Below, piece by piece: positions 44,661-53,912 of a stretch of DNA of 64,000 nucleotides (positions within the stretch are counted from its first letter, which is position 1; each line of letters starts with the position of its first letter). The stretch comes from Candidatus Rhodobacter oscarellae (GTDB lineage: Bacteria; Pseudomonadota; Alphaproteobacteria; Rhodobacterales; Rhodobacteraceae). The position numbers were made by a program, and so were the translations under genes. The stretch covers positions 143,377-207,376 of the forward strand of contig NZ_LFTY01000002.1 in assembly GCF_001078595.1 (NCBI RefSeq). Reading direction: 5' to 3'. The notes below the pieces were generated by a model that saw only the letters and a list, made by a program, of their open reading frames with translations, was not told where the DNA came from and ran no database searches.

Positions 44661-45629
44661 ATGAGACTGAGACTTGTTCCAGAGAACACCAATTGGGATT
44701 TCTTCCGGTTCGCGCGGCTGACCTTCGGTTTCTCGATCTTCCTTGTGGCGCTGTCGCTGGTCCTAGAGGCGGTGATCGGGCTGAACTACGGGATCGACTT
44801 TAAGGGCGGTACGACCATCCGCACCGAGAGCGCGCAGCCCGTAGACGTGGGCACTTACCGCCAGGCGATTGCGCCCTTGGACCTAGGCGACGTGTCGATC
44901 ACCGAGGTCTTCGATCCCACCTTTGGGCCAGAGCAGAACGTCGCCACGGTGAAGATCCAGGCCCAGGAGGGCGACGAGAGCGTCGCGGCGGAGACAGTCA
45001 ACGCCGTGCAAGACGCCCTGCGGGTGATTGACCCCAATATGACCTTCCCAAGCGTCGAGAGCGTGGGGCCCAAGGTCTCGGGAGAGCTGATCTGGACCGC
45101 TGTTATGGCGGTGCTGGCGGCCATCGGGGCAGTGCTGTTTTACATTTGGCTGCGGTTCGAGTGGCAGTTCTCGCTCGGCGCTGTGGCCGCGCTGGTGCAT
45201 GACGTGATCATCACCATCGGCGTGTTCAGCCTGCTGCAGATCCAGTTCGACCTGGCGATTATTGCCGCGCTGCTGACCATCGTGGGCTACTCGCTGAACG
45301 ACACGGTGGTGGTATTCGACCGGGTGCGCGAGAACCTTGTGAAGTACAAGGTCCGACCCATGCAGGAGGTGCTGAACCTCTCCATCAACGAGACCCTAAG
45401 CCGCACGGTGATGACCTCGGGCACCACGCTGATCGCGCTGATCTCGCTTTTGGTGCTGGGCGGCGACGTGATCCGCGGCTTCGTCTTCGCGATGACCTGG
45501 GGCGTCGTGGTGGGCACGTACTCTTCGGTCTTTGTGGCGTCCAACATCCTTCTGATGCTGGGCACCAAGCGGGATTGGTCCAAGCCTGACGCCAACCAGG
45601 GCAACCAATTCGGCAACGTAGACGCGTGA
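44661..45629 (+). CDS. secF: Protein translocase subunit SecF
   Basis: A 322-residue partner of SecD: N-terminal helix, GLNYGIDFKGGTTI at about 35-48, periplasmic domain, then five helices including YSLNDTVVVFDRVREN. The C-terminus (KRDWSKPDANQGNQFGNVDA) is polar. It starts 10 bp after secD. Confidence 0.97.
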   Translation: MRLRLVPENTNWDFFRFARLTFGFSIFLVALSLVLEAVIGLNYGIDFKGGTTIRTESAQPVDVGTYRQAIAPLDLGDVSITEVFDPTFGPEQNVATVKIQAQEGDESVAAETVNAVQDALRVIDPNMTFPSVESVGPKVSGELIWTAVMAVLAAIGAVLFYIWLRFEWQFSLGAVAALVHDVIITIGVFSLLQIQFDLAIIAALLTIVGYSLNDTVVVFDRVRENLVKYKVRPMQEVLNLSINETLSRTVMTSGTTLIALISLLVLGGDVIRGFVFAMTWGVVVGTYSSVFVASNILLMLGTKRDWSKPDANQGNQFGNVDA

Positions 45630-45672
45630 CGCGCGCACTCCTCCGCCTTTGTGGGCGTCCTCGCTATGAGGG

Positions 45673-46425
45673 GTGGAGGAGGTGATCGCAGAGGCCTGGG
45701 CAACGGAAGGGCTTGGCTTGCTGGCGCTCGGCGTCGCCCTGGCCGGGCTTGTCCGGGGCTTTTCGGGCTTTGGCACGGCGATGATCTACCTGCCCATCGC
45801 GGGCCAGGTGCTGCCGCCGGTCTGGGTGTTGATCACCATGCTGGTCTTCGACTTCTTTGGCCCGCTGCCGGCGGCGCCGCGGGCATGGGCGGCGGCGCAT
45901 CGCGCCGATCTGGGGCGCCTGGCGCTGGGCGCGCTGATCGCCATGCCGCTGGGCGTGCTGGTGCTGACGCAGCTCTCGCCGGATGTGTTCCGCTACGTGG
46001 TCTCCGTCCTGGCGCTTGGCCTGCTGGCGATCCTGATCAGCGGGTTCCGCTGGCGCGGAAGCGTCGGCCCGCCGATGGTCTTTGGGACCGGCGGGGTGGC
46101 GGGGTTTCTCGCCGGCGCGGCGGGGCTGCCCGGGCCGCCGGTCATCCTGTTCTACATGGCGCGCCCGCTGCCCCCAGAGGTGATCCGCGCCAATGTGCTG
46201 CTGTTTCTGTGGCTCTCGGACCTGTCGCTGCTGCTGATCTTCTGGCTGCGCGGCTTCCTGGTGCCCGAGCCACTGGTGATCGGCGCGCTGCTGCTGCCGC
46301 TCTACATCGTCGGCATCCTGGTGGGCACGGCGATCTTTGACCCGGCGCGCGAGGTGGTTTATCGCAGGGTCGCATATGCGATCATCGCCGCCAGCGCGCT
46401 GAGCGGCCTGCCATTCTGGGGCTAG
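45673..46425 (+). CDS. TauE/SafE (TSUP)-family permease
   Basis: A 250-residue membrane protein with about eight helices. Typical sequences are ALAGLVRGFSGFGTAMIYLP near 20-40 and GGVAGFLAGAAGLPGPPVILFYM near 135-160. Family members export sulfite or sulfoacetate-type anions. GTG start; another GTG three codons on is possible. It is embedded in the sec-ccm operon, between secF and the Mth938 gene. Confidence 0.87.
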   Translation: MEEVIAEAWATEGLGLLALGVALAGLVRGFSGFGTAMIYLPIAGQVLPPVWVLITMLVFDFFGPLPAAPRAWAAAHRADLGRLALGALIAMPLGVLVLTQLSPDVFRYVVSVLALGLLAILISGFRWRGSVGPPMVFGTGGVAGFLAGAAGLPGPPVILFYMARPLPPEVIRANVLLFLWLSDLSLLLIFWLRGFLVPEPLVIGALLLPLYIVGILVGTAIFDPAREVVYRRVAYAIIAASALSGLPFWG

Positions 46426-46428
46426 GAC

Positions 46429-46782
46429 ATGCAGTTGAACGAGGTCACCTACACCGACGCGACGCCGATCGACGGCTATGGTCCGGGCTTCTTCCGCGTC
46501 GGCGGGCAGGTGGTGCAGGGCAGCACCCTGGTGCTGCCGTCCCGCGCGGTGAGCTGGGGAGGCTATGACGATCTAGAGGCCGTGCTGGCCTGCGCGGGCG
46601 AGATAGACGTCTTGCTGGTGGGCACCGGCGCCGAGATCTCCCACGCGCCCGCGGCCTTCCGCGCTGCGGTAGAGGGCGCGGGGATCGGGCTGGAGGTCAT
46701 GGCCTCGCCGCCCGCCTGCCGGACATACAACGTTCTGCTGGGCGAGGGCCGCCGCATCGGCGCGGCACTGCTGACGGTCTGA
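46429..46782 (+). CDS. Mth938-like domain protein
   Basis: A 117-residue protein of the Mth938 (DUF498/NDUFAF3-like) family: [29 protein letters not shown], and [19 protein letters not shown] are characteristic. The family is often next to secDF in alphaproteobacteria, and its mitochondrial relative helps assemble complex I. It overlaps ccmA by one base. Confidence 0.88.
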   Translation: MQLNEVTYTDATPIDGYGPGFFRVGGQVVQGSTLVLPSRAVSWGGYDDLEAVLACAGEIDVLLVGTGAEISHAPAAFRAAVEGAGIGLEVMASPPACRTYNVLLGEGRRIGAALLTV

Positions 46783-47387
46783 TGCTTGCGCTGCATGACC
46801 TGGCCTGCGCGCGCGGCGGCGTGCCCATTCTGGAGGGCGTCAGCCTCTCGGTCAGGGCGGGCGAGGCGCTGATTTTGCGTGGGCCCAACGGCTGCGGCAA
46901 AACCACTCTGTTGCGGACCATCGCGGGGCTGCAGCCCGCGCTCTCGGGCGCGATTGAGGTGGACCCAGAGGCCATCGCTTACGGCGCGCATGCGGATGGG
47001 CTGAAAGCCACGCTGACGGTGACCGAGAACCTGGCGTTCTGGGCCGGAGCCTATGGGGAGCCGAATAAGGTCGACGCGGCGCTGCAGACCTTCGCGTTGG
47101 ACCCGCTGCGGCACCGCCCGGCGCAGAGCCTCTCTGCAGGGCAAAAGCGGCGGCTGGGCTTGGCCCGGCTCTTGGTCACCGGGCGCGCGCTCTGGGTGCT
47201 GGACGAGCCCACGGTGTCGCTGGACGCCTTTAACGTGCAGCTCTTTGCCTCAGTTCTGCAAACGCATCTGCAAGGCGGCGGCGCGGCGCTTATCGCGACC
47301 CACATAGATCTGGGGATCGAGGCGCAAAGCTTCGATCTGTCGGAGTATCGCGCAAAGCCGATGGTGGGGCAGGGGGATCTCCTTTGA
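46782..47387 (+). CDS. ccmA: Heme exporter / cytochrome c maturation ATPase CcmA
   Basis: A 201-residue ABC ATPase: Walker [10 protein letters not shown] at about 35-43, signature LSAGQKRR, Walker [13 protein letters not shown]. With CcmB (and CcmC, not present here) it releases holo-CcmE for cytochrome c biogenesis. The TTG of ccmB overlaps its stop. Confidence 0.95.
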   Translation: MLALHDLACARGGVPILEGVSLSVRAGEALILRGPNGCGKTTLLRTIAGLQPALSGAIEVDPEAIAYGAHADGLKATLTVTENLAFWAGAYGEPNKVDAALQTFALDPLRHRPAQSLSAGQKRRLGLARLLVTGRALWVLDEPTVSLDAFNVQLFASVLQTHLQGGGAALIATHIDLGIEAQSFDLSEYRAKPMVGQGDLL

Positions 47388-48040
47388 TCCGCTTGGTGTT
47401 GCGCGACATAACCCTGGCGGTGCGCGCGGGCGGTGGCTTTGGGCTGGGGCTTGCCTTCTTTCTGGTGCTCGCCGTGCTGATCCCGCTGGGCGTCGGGCCA
47501 AGGCCCGAGATGCTACGGGCAATCGCACCGGGGGTGCTGTGGGTCGGGGCGCTGCTGGCCTGCCTATTGTCGCTCGACCGGATCTTTCAAACCGATTTCG
47601 AGGACGGCTCGCTGGACCTCTTGGCCACCGCGCCGATCCCGATGGAGGGGGTCGTGCTGTCCAAGGCAGTGGCGCATTGGCTCACCACGGGCCTGCCGCT
47701 GACGCTGGCGGCGCCGGCGCTGGGCGTGATGCTGAACCTGGCGCCCGGGGGGTATGTGTGGCTGACGGCCTCGCTGGCCCTCGGCACTCCGGCGCTGAGC
47801 ATGATCGGGGCGTTCGCAGCGGGCCTGACGGTCAGCCTCAAGCGCGGCGGTTTGTTGCTGTCGCTGCTGGTGCTGCCGCTCTACGTGCCGACGCTGATCT
47901 ATGGCGCCGAGGCGGCGCGGCGCGGGGCGGAAGGGCTGCCGCTGGGCACGCCGCTGGCGCTGCTGGCGGGGATCACCTTGGGCGCGTGGGCCTGCCTGCC
48001 CTTTGCCACGGCCGCGGTGCTGCGGGTGAATTTGCGGTAA
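47384..48040 (+). CDS. ccmB: Heme exporter / cytochrome c maturation permease CcmB
   Basis: A 218-residue permease with six helices. Typical segments are [24 protein letters not shown] (about 47-70) and [19 protein letters not shown] (about 160-178). It starts with TTG overlapping the ccmA stop (TTGA). In related genomes ccmC, ccmD and ccmG follow; here a non-coding gap follows. Confidence 0.95.
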   Translation: MIRLVLRDITLAVRAGGGFGLGLAFFLVLAVLIPLGVGPRPEMLRAIAPGVLWVGALLACLLSLDRIFQTDFEDGSLDLLATAPIPMEGVVLSKAVAHWLTTGLPLTLAAPALGVMLNLAPGGYVWLTASLALGTPALSMIGAFAAGLTVSLKRGGLLLSLLVLPLYVPTLIYGAEAARRGAEGLPLGTPLALLAGITLGAWACLPFATAAVLRVNLR

Positions 48041-48428
48041 GATCGAGAGCTGACCCGAGGCTTGCTGCGTAGGCTTGCTGCGTGGGTTTGCTGCGGCGCA
48101 GAATTTTAACCCTCTGGTAACGCGAATCGGTCCACCATGGGTGGAGGTAGGGGGGATTCCCCGCCATATATTGTGGTCAAAAACGCGTCGCCGCGCGCTC
48201 CCCGTGCCGCCGATGTGCAGCCTAGAACGGCGCTCCTTAAATCGTCGTTAATCCTGGTTCAAAGCGTTTCGCTTCTAACTTGAGACATCACGTTGAGAGC
48301 AAGTACCCAAAACATTGTCCGGTTCTGCCGCGTGTCGCATGAAACCTGAATCAGTTTCTTTGCGATCCGCTGTAGGGACCGCGCTCAAGCCACGACCGAG
48401 GCCGTGCCCCGGTTGCGGCGGCCCACCG
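48041..48428. other. Convergent gap between ccmB and pdxA
   Basis: 388 bp without a credible gene. It holds three tandem imperfect 13-bp units around CTTGCTGCGT (48060-48095), a TTAA-N7-GTAA near-site (48106-48120), a TTAA-N7-TTAA site (48237-48251), and no hairpin terminator that I can defend. The region may hold a small transcript driven from the TTAA site. Confidence 0.45.
48237..48251 (+). promoter_or_regulatory. CtrA-type binding site
   Basis: TTAA-ATCGTCG-TTAA is an exact TTAA-N7-TTAA, the consensus for the alphaproteobacterial regulator CtrA. It is in a gap where both flanking genes end, so its target is unclear. Confidence 0.5.
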
Positions 48429-49400
48429 TCAGTCGGCCCGCGTCTTCGCCATCCGCGCCGCCAGGCGCAGCGCCTCGATCAGGCTGGTCGGGTTGGCCGT
48501 GCCCGTCCCCGCGATATCGAACGCCGTGCCGTGGTCGGGGGACGTGCGGATGAAGGGCAACCCGAGCGTCACGTTGACGCCGCGATCGAAATCCAGCGTC
48601 TTGATCGGGATCAGCGCTTGGTCGTGATACATCGCCACGGCGGCGTCGTAGCGCGCCCGCGCGGCGGCGTGGAACATCGTGTCCGCGGGCAACGGCCCCC
48701 GCAGGTCCAGGCCCTCGCGGCGCAGGGTCTCGAGCACGGGCGCGATGCGCTGGGAATCCTCGTGGCCCATGGCATCGCCCTCGCCCGCATGCGGGTTCAG
48801 CCCGGCCACGGCGATACGGGGCGCTTTCACGCCAAAGTCCTTCTGCAGCGCCGCATGGGTGATCCGGATCGTGTCCTCTAAGAGCTCAGGCGTCAGCGCG
48901 GCGGGGACCTCTGCCAAGGGGATGTGGATCGTGGTGGGCACGACGCGCAGCTGGTCCGAGGCCAGCATCATCACCGCGCGTTGCGCCCCTGCCAATGCCG
49001 CAAGGTACTCGGTATGTCCGGGATAGGCGAAATCCGCGCCGTCCTTCAGAGCCTTCTTGTGGATCGGCGCCGTGCAGAGCGCCGCGGCATCGCCGGACCG
49101 CACAAGGCGCACGGCGCGGGCGATTGCGTCAATGACCCCCTGGGCGTTGCTGGCGTCGGGCTGACCCGGCACGCGATCGCCGGCGAAATCGTGGCGCAGG
49201 ACCGGCAGGGCCGATGACATGATGTCATGCGCCGCGCGGGGGGCGCTGATCTCTTGCCAGTTTGCCCCTTGCGGCAGGTGCCGCGGGTCGCCGATCCAAA
49301 AGAACGCAAGCTCGCCTCGCAAGGCCTCCCAGGCCTGCACCGCGATCTCTGGGCCGATGCCTGCGGGCTCGCCGACGGTCAGCGCGATGGGCGCGGTCAT
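48429..49400 (-). CDS. pdxA: 4-hydroxythreonine-4-phosphate dehydrogenase
   Basis: A 323-residue enzyme of pyridoxal 5'-phosphate synthesis. Typical features are IALTVGEPAGIGPEI at the N-terminus, PGHTEYLA, the metal-binding NPHAGEGDAMGHED and AMYHDQALIPIKT, and RTSPDHGTAFDIAGTG. The ATG at 49400 overlaps the surA stop (ATGA); a longer open frame upstream lies inside surA. rsmA, its usual successor, is absent. Confidence 0.96.
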   Translation of the reverse strand: MTAPIALTVGEPAGIGPEIAVQAWEALRGELAFFWIGDPRHLPQGANWQEISAPRAAHDIMSSALPVLRHDFAGDRVPGQPDASNAQGVIDAIARAVRLVRSGDAAALCTAPIHKKALKDGADFAYPGHTEYLAALAGAQRAVMMLASDQLRVVPTTIHIPLAEVPAALTPELLEDTIRITHAALQKDFGVKAPRIAVAGLNPHAGEGDAMGHEDSQRIAPVLETLRREGLDLRGPLPADTMFHAAARARYDAAVAMYHDQALIPIKTLDFDRGVNVTLGLPFIRTSPDHGTAFDIAGTGTANPTSLIEALRLAARMAKTRAD

Positions 49401-50638
49401 TGCAGGCGCTGGATCACCGCGTCGGCGCGCAGTTCCGAAAGATAGCCGCTGGCATAGGAGGCCAGCCGCTGATTGATCAGCGATTGCCGAACGGCCTCGC
49501 GGTTGGCCTCGGCGTTGACCTCCAGGGTGCGCCCGCACAGCATCAGGAAGACCAAGGCCTGCCCGTCGCCCGTGCTCAGCGCGGTCGAGACCTCGCCCTC
49601 GTCCAGCTTTGCCAGCTCAATTGCAATGTCGCCGGCGATCTCTGCAACCGGCAACACGTCGCGCAGCAGGCGGTCCTCGGGCTGGCCCTGGGCGACGCCA
49701 TAGAGATCGTCGCAGGTGTCCACCTCGGCCATGATCTTATCGGCCTCCGCCAGCGCGGCGCCGCTGCGCCCGCCGGGGATGAAATAGCGCGCGAATTCGA
49801 CAGACACCGCCTCTGCATCGGCGGCGTCGGTTTCTTCGAGGTCGCGAAGCTGGAACAAGGCGATGGCGTTCGGCACCTCGATTGGGTCGGTGACTTCGCC
49901 CGGTGCCAGGGTCAGGATCTGCGCCCGGATGGCGGGCGGCAAGTTCCCCACAGGGATCCAGTCCTGCCGGCCACCGCGCCCGCGAGAGGGCGCTGCCGAG
50001 TACTGCCGCGCAGCCGAGGCGAAGGCGCCAAGCGTGGTGATCTTGCTGAGGTCCTCCGCGCGGCGCTGCGCAGCGGCGCGCCGTTCCGGCGTGTCGGCGG
50101 GCAAGAAGATCTCTGAGATTAGAACCCGAACCCCGCCGGTGGCGCTGCCCAGCTCTAGGGCGCGGTCAATCTCGGCCTCGGTGACGACGGTGCGCGGGCC
50201 GAAGCGCGCGCGCACAACCTCGCGCCACAGCATGCCGGCGCGGACGAAATCCCGGAATGTCTCCTCCGCCACGCCCTCTTGCCCCATGGCCGCGACGAAT
50301 TGCTCGGCGGTCAGGTTGGCGCGTCCGGCGAATTCTTCCATGCCGGCTTGCACTTGTTCATCTCCGATTGACAGGCCCAGCGTCTGGGCGGCGTCGTATT
50401 GCAGGCGCTCCTCTACCAGCCGGTCAAGGGCCTGTTGCTCTAGATCTCCCGGGGCGCGCAGGGCCTCGAAGAACAGGATGCGTTGGTCCAGCTCGAATTG
50501 GGTGATCACCCGGTCATTGACCTGCACCGCCGGGGCGAAGGGGTTGCTCTGGCCCAGGGCCGGTCCTGCGAGGGCAACAAGGAGCCCAAGGATCATGATG
50601 CGAAGCTGTGCCATATCGGTGGTCTTCCGTCTGCTCAT
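49397..50638 (-). CDS. SurA-like periplasmic chaperone / peptidyl-prolyl isomerase
   Basis: A 413-residue protein with a signal peptide (hydrophobic segment LRIMILGLLVALAGPALGQ). A SurA N-terminal domain (about 35-150) is followed by a parvulin domain (about 155-270, with SAAPSRGRGGRQDWIPVGNL and GEVTDPIEVPNAIALFQL) and a helical C-terminus. It helps fold outer-membrane proteins such as LptD, the gene before it. The start may instead be a GTG at 50650, which overlaps the lptD stop (GTGA); I prefer the ATG at 50638 for a shorter signal peptide. Confidence 0.88.
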   Translation of the reverse strand: MSRRKTTDMAQLRIMILGLLVALAGPALGQSNPFAPAVQVNDRVITQFELDQRILFFEALRAPGDLEQQALDRLVEERLQYDAAQTLGLSIGDEQVQAGMEEFAGRANLTAEQFVAAMGQEGVAEETFRDFVRAGMLWREVVRARFGPRTVVTEAEIDRALELGSATGGVRVLISEIFLPADTPERRAAAQRRAEDLSKITTLGAFASAARQYSAAPSRGRGGRQDWIPVGNLPPAIRAQILTLAPGEVTDPIEVPNAIALFQLRDLEETDAADAEAVSVEFARYFIPGGRSGAALAEADKIMAEVDTCDDLYGVAQGQPEDRLLRDVLPVAEIAGDIAIELAKLDEGEVSTALSTGDGQALVFLMLCGRTLEVNAEANREAVRQSLINQRLASYASGYLSELRADAVIQRLQ

Positions 50639-50646
50639 GTGATCTT

Positions 50647-52818
50647 TCACCCCTGCTTATGGTGGCAGGCGCGCGCCTGGCCCGAGCCGCCTTGGCCGAA
50701 CCCGCTCAGGGACACATCAAGGCCGAACTCGGTAGATGCGGTCAAGTTAGTCGAAGTGGTGAAGCGGCGCGAGACCGAAAAATCGATGTTCACGCATTCA
50801 TTCGCGTATCCCAGCCCGAACCCGGCCTCGGTGGCCTGGTTGGTGTTGCCGTCGTAGCGGCCGTTTAGGTTTGCGGTCCAGTTGCGGGCGAAACGGTAAT
50901 CGGCGTTGAACTTCAACTCCGAGGTGTCGCCGGTGCGGCCCTCGTCCGGGTCGTTCTGCACCCAGATATAGCTTGCCCCGGCAGAGACGCTTTCACCATG
51001 ATAGGCAAGCTGCGTCTCGGATTTCGAGAACCCAAAGCTGTCGTCAAAGAGCGAGCGGTTGGTCAGCGTCAGCCGCTGCACTTTGACCTGTCCCGCCACC
51101 AGCCAATCGGACACCGCGCCGTCCAGCCCCGAGGCGGTGCTGAATTGCCCCAGATCATCCAGCCGGAACACCCGCCCAATCGTCGCCGAATAGCTGTTGT
51201 TGTTCGCGCCTAGGCGGTTCCAGTTCAATCCCATCGTCGCGCGCCAGCCGCGCTCGTAAACGTCAGATCCCGGGAAGCGGCTGAGCGCCAACAGATTGCC
51301 CTCGTCGAATTCCACAAGTTGGCTGTCCTCGTTGGGCACATTCGCGCCCAGCGTGTCGGTCCAGGCGATCTGAATCACGGGCTCCAGCACCTCGCGTGCG
51401 CCGCCTGCGGTCGTGCGCGCCAGGGGCCAGCGGAATTCCGCCGCGGCGGTGGGCGTCACATGGCCAAGCAGGTCGTCGAACTGGTTGTCCTGGCTGATCC
51501 AATAGTAATCCGCGGCGACCTGGCCCTCGACGGCGCCCTGAATGCCGGGGCCAAAGGTCCAGCCCTTGCGCCAGTTCGCCTCGACCCCGGCGCGCAGCAC
51601 ATCGCGGGACAGGCAGTCGTCAACAAGGTCCAGCCCCGCGGCGGTGCAGGCCGCCGACAGCGCGGGGTCGATGCCCGAGGCGGCCCGCTGGTGGCCCTCT
51701 AAGTCAAAGGTCAGCCGGGCCTCGCCGCCCACCATGGCCGGAAAGTAGCGCCGCTCGTATGTGGCGCGCCCCAGAAGCGTGGCCAGGGTGTCCTCAATAG
51801 GGATCTCGACGTCGCGCAGGCTGCGCAGCTTCTCAACGCTAAGCGAGATATGCTCGTCGCGCCGCGTGCGCGTCAGCTCGATCTTGCTGGGCAGGCGGTC
51901 CACATCGGAATAGCCATAGGCGATCAGGTAGGACGGGTCCGAGACCAGCCGCAGATCCACATTCAGCGCGAAATCGCGCGGCAGCCGAAAACGCCCCTCT
52001 GCGAAAAGATAGGTCCGCAGCGGGTCGTCGGTCAGGTTGTCGCTGCTGACCGCGCCCTCCACAATCAGCGAGCCAAACGAGAACTCGCGCCGATAGCGGG
52101 CCTCTAACGTGCGGGTGCGGGACGAGATATAGGGCCGCAGCCGCAGATCGGACTGGTCATTGATGGCGATGAAATAGGGGAATTTCAGCCCCACACCCAG
52201 CGTGGTCGAATTGCGCAGCTCCGGGATCAGAAAGCCCGTCGCCCGGCGCAGGGTCGGGTCGGGCATCCGCAGCCTTGGAAAGTACACCACCGGCACGCCC
52301 GCGACCTCGAACCAGGCATTGTCGAAGTATAGCTGCCGCGTTTCCTGGTCATGGGCGATGCGCTTGGCGCGTATGCGCCAGAGCGGCGTGGAGGTTTCAG
52401 AGCAAACGTTACAGGACGAGGCGACGGCCTTGTAAAGCTGGTTATAGCGCCCGTCGACACGGTTCAGCTCGGCGGCGGCGATCTGCAGCCGGTCCGCCAA
52501 TAGGAAGCGCGCGCCGCGGATGATGCCCCGCCGCATGTCCTGGGTCAGCACCGCGTCCTGGCCGGTCAGCACCGCGCCGGAGGTTTCGTCGATGATCGTC
52601 AGCGGGCCCTCGATGCGCAGCTCATCGGCGGCCTGATCAAAGACGATGCGGTCGGCCTGAATGCGCTGATCCCCGTAAAGGATCTCGACATTGCCCTCGG
52701 CGATCACCACGTCCTCGCCGCCGAACGAGATTGTGTCGGCGATCAGCGTCGCGTTCTGCGCCAGCGCCCAGAGGGGCGCCAGGCAAAGCGAAAGGGCAAG
52801 AAGAAGCGCGCGCGTCAT
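50647..52818 (-). CDS. lptD: LPS-assembly protein LptD
   Basis: A 723-residue outer-membrane beta-barrel that inserts lipopolysaccharide. Signal peptide MTRALLLALSLCLAPLWALA; OstA/LptA-like beta-jellyroll at about 25-130 (ADTISFGGEDVVIAEGNVEI); then the barrel, with the motif FDNAWFEVAGVPVVYFP and many alternating strands. A pair of cysteines (SCNVCSE) could form a disulfide. The ATG at 52818 overlaps the lptG stop (ATGA). Confidence 0.95.
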   Translation of the reverse strand: MTRALLLALSLCLAPLWALAQNATLIADTISFGGEDVVIAEGNVEILYGDQRIQADRIVFDQAADELRIEGPLTIIDETSGAVLTGQDAVLTQDMRRGIIRGARFLLADRLQIAAAELNRVDGRYNQLYKAVASSCNVCSETSTPLWRIRAKRIAHDQETRQLYFDNAWFEVAGVPVVYFPRLRMPDPTLRRATGFLIPELRNSTTLGVGLKFPYFIAINDQSDLRLRPYISSRTRTLEARYRREFSFGSLIVEGAVSSDNLTDDPLRTYLFAEGRFRLPRDFALNVDLRLVSDPSYLIAYGYSDVDRLPSKIELTRTRRDEHISLSVEKLRSLRDVEIPIEDTLATLLGRATYERRYFPAMVGGEARLTFDLEGHQRAASGIDPALSAACTAAGLDLVDDCLSRDVLRAGVEANWRKGWTFGPGIQGAVEGQVAADYYWISQDNQFDDLLGHVTPTAAAEFRWPLARTTAGGAREVLEPVIQIAWTDTLGANVPNEDSQLVEFDEGNLLALSRFPGSDVYERGWRATMGLNWNRLGANNNSYSATIGRVFRLDDLGQFSTASGLDGAVSDWLVAGQVKVQRLTLTNRSLFDDSFGFSKSETQLAYHGESVSAGASYIWVQNDPDEGRTGDTSELKFNADYRFARNWTANLNGRYDGNTNQATEAGFGLGYANECVNIDFSVSRRFTTSTNLTASTEFGLDVSLSGFGQGGSGQARACHHKQG

Positions 52819-53912
52819 CCGTCTTCCACGTTCAACAGGATGCCCAGCGATAGGCATATCGCGGCAAGCGGTGGGCTCCAGGCGGCCAGATATATGGGAA
52901 TCTGTCCATTCTCACCCAATATTTGCGCGAAGTTGCGAATGAAATACATAGCAAATCCGAGCCCAAGCGCGGTTAAAACCAGCACGCCCGTCCGACCGAA
53001 GCGCGTGTGCCGCATCGTGAAGGCCGCGCCGATCAGCAGCATCGCCACCATCATCAGCGGCAGGGCCATCTCCATCTGCAGCCAAACGCGGTGGCTGCGG
53101 GCAGAGAAGCCGGCCCGTTCGAGCTGGTTGATAAAGCCCCACAGCTCCCAAATCGGGATCGAGGCCGGGGTGCCGAAACTGTCGCGGATCTGCTCGGTTG
53201 TCAGGTTCGAGGCGATCTGAAAGCTGGCATGGGTGGTGGCCGACTGCTCTGGGTTTGCCTCGCCCGCGAAGGACCAGCGCTTGGCGTTGGTCAGCTGCCA
53301 GCCGTCGGGGCCAAGCTGGGCGATGTCTGCCGAGACCCTGAACCGCGGCGCGCCATCCGGCCCGAGCGCCATAAAGGTCACGTCGAATAGCCGCGTGCCA
53401 TCCAGGTTCGACTGCACCGCTCGGATCACCGTTTGGCCGTCCGAGTCGCCCTGGCGCAGCCAAAGCCCCTCGCGGCTGATCGACAGCACGCTCGAGATGT
53501 CCTGGCTGTGCTTGGCGGCCTGGATCTCGTACTGCTTGGAGGTGGCGGCGACGATCGGGTTGAACACCGCCACGGCAAAGACCCCGATGGCGAAGGCCAC
53601 CAGGATCGGCGCGATCAGCGCCCGCAACGCCGAGCGCCCGGACGAGCGCGTCACCACCAGCTCTGACGAGCGCGCCAGCGACAAAAACAGCGCCAGGGTC
53701 GCCAGGATCATGATCAGTGGCAGGATGCGGTAAATGCCCTGCGGCACGTTCAGAAGCGTCAGCTTCACGATCTCAAAGAAGCCCACGTTGTCGCTGTCGA
53801 ACTTGCGGATCTGCTCGACCATATCCAGCAGGATGAAGATCCCCAAGAAGATCATGAACACGGCCGAGAAGACCAAAAAGAAGCGCCAAGCAAAGTAGCG
53901 GTGCAAGATCAT
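52815..53912 (-). CDS. lptG: LPS export ABC transporter permease LptG
   Basis: A 365-residue permease: three N-terminal helices, a periplasmic beta-jellyroll domain (about 115-265) and three C-terminal helices (WLQMEMALPLMMVAMLLIG, FGRTGVLVLTALGLGFAMYF). With LptF and LptB (not in view) it extracts LPS from the inner membrane. The start at 53912 overlaps lptF (ATGA). Confidence 0.95.
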   Translation of the reverse strand: MILHRYFAWRFFLVFSAVFMIFLGIFILLDMVEQIRKFDSDNVGFFEIVKLTLLNVPQGIYRILPLIMILATLALFLSLARSSELVVTRSSGRSALRALIAPILVAFAIGVFAVAVFNPIVAATSKQYEIQAAKHSQDISSVLSISREGLWLRQGDSDGQTVIRAVQSNLDGTRLFDVTFMALGPDGAPRFRVSADIAQLGPDGWQLTNAKRWSFAGEANPEQSATTHASFQIASNLTTEQIRDSFGTPASIPIWELWGFINQLERAGFSARSHRVWLQMEMALPLMMVAMLLIGAAFTMRHTRFGRTGVLVLTALGLGFAMYFIRNFAQILGENGQIPIYLAAWSPPLAAICLSLGILLNVEDG

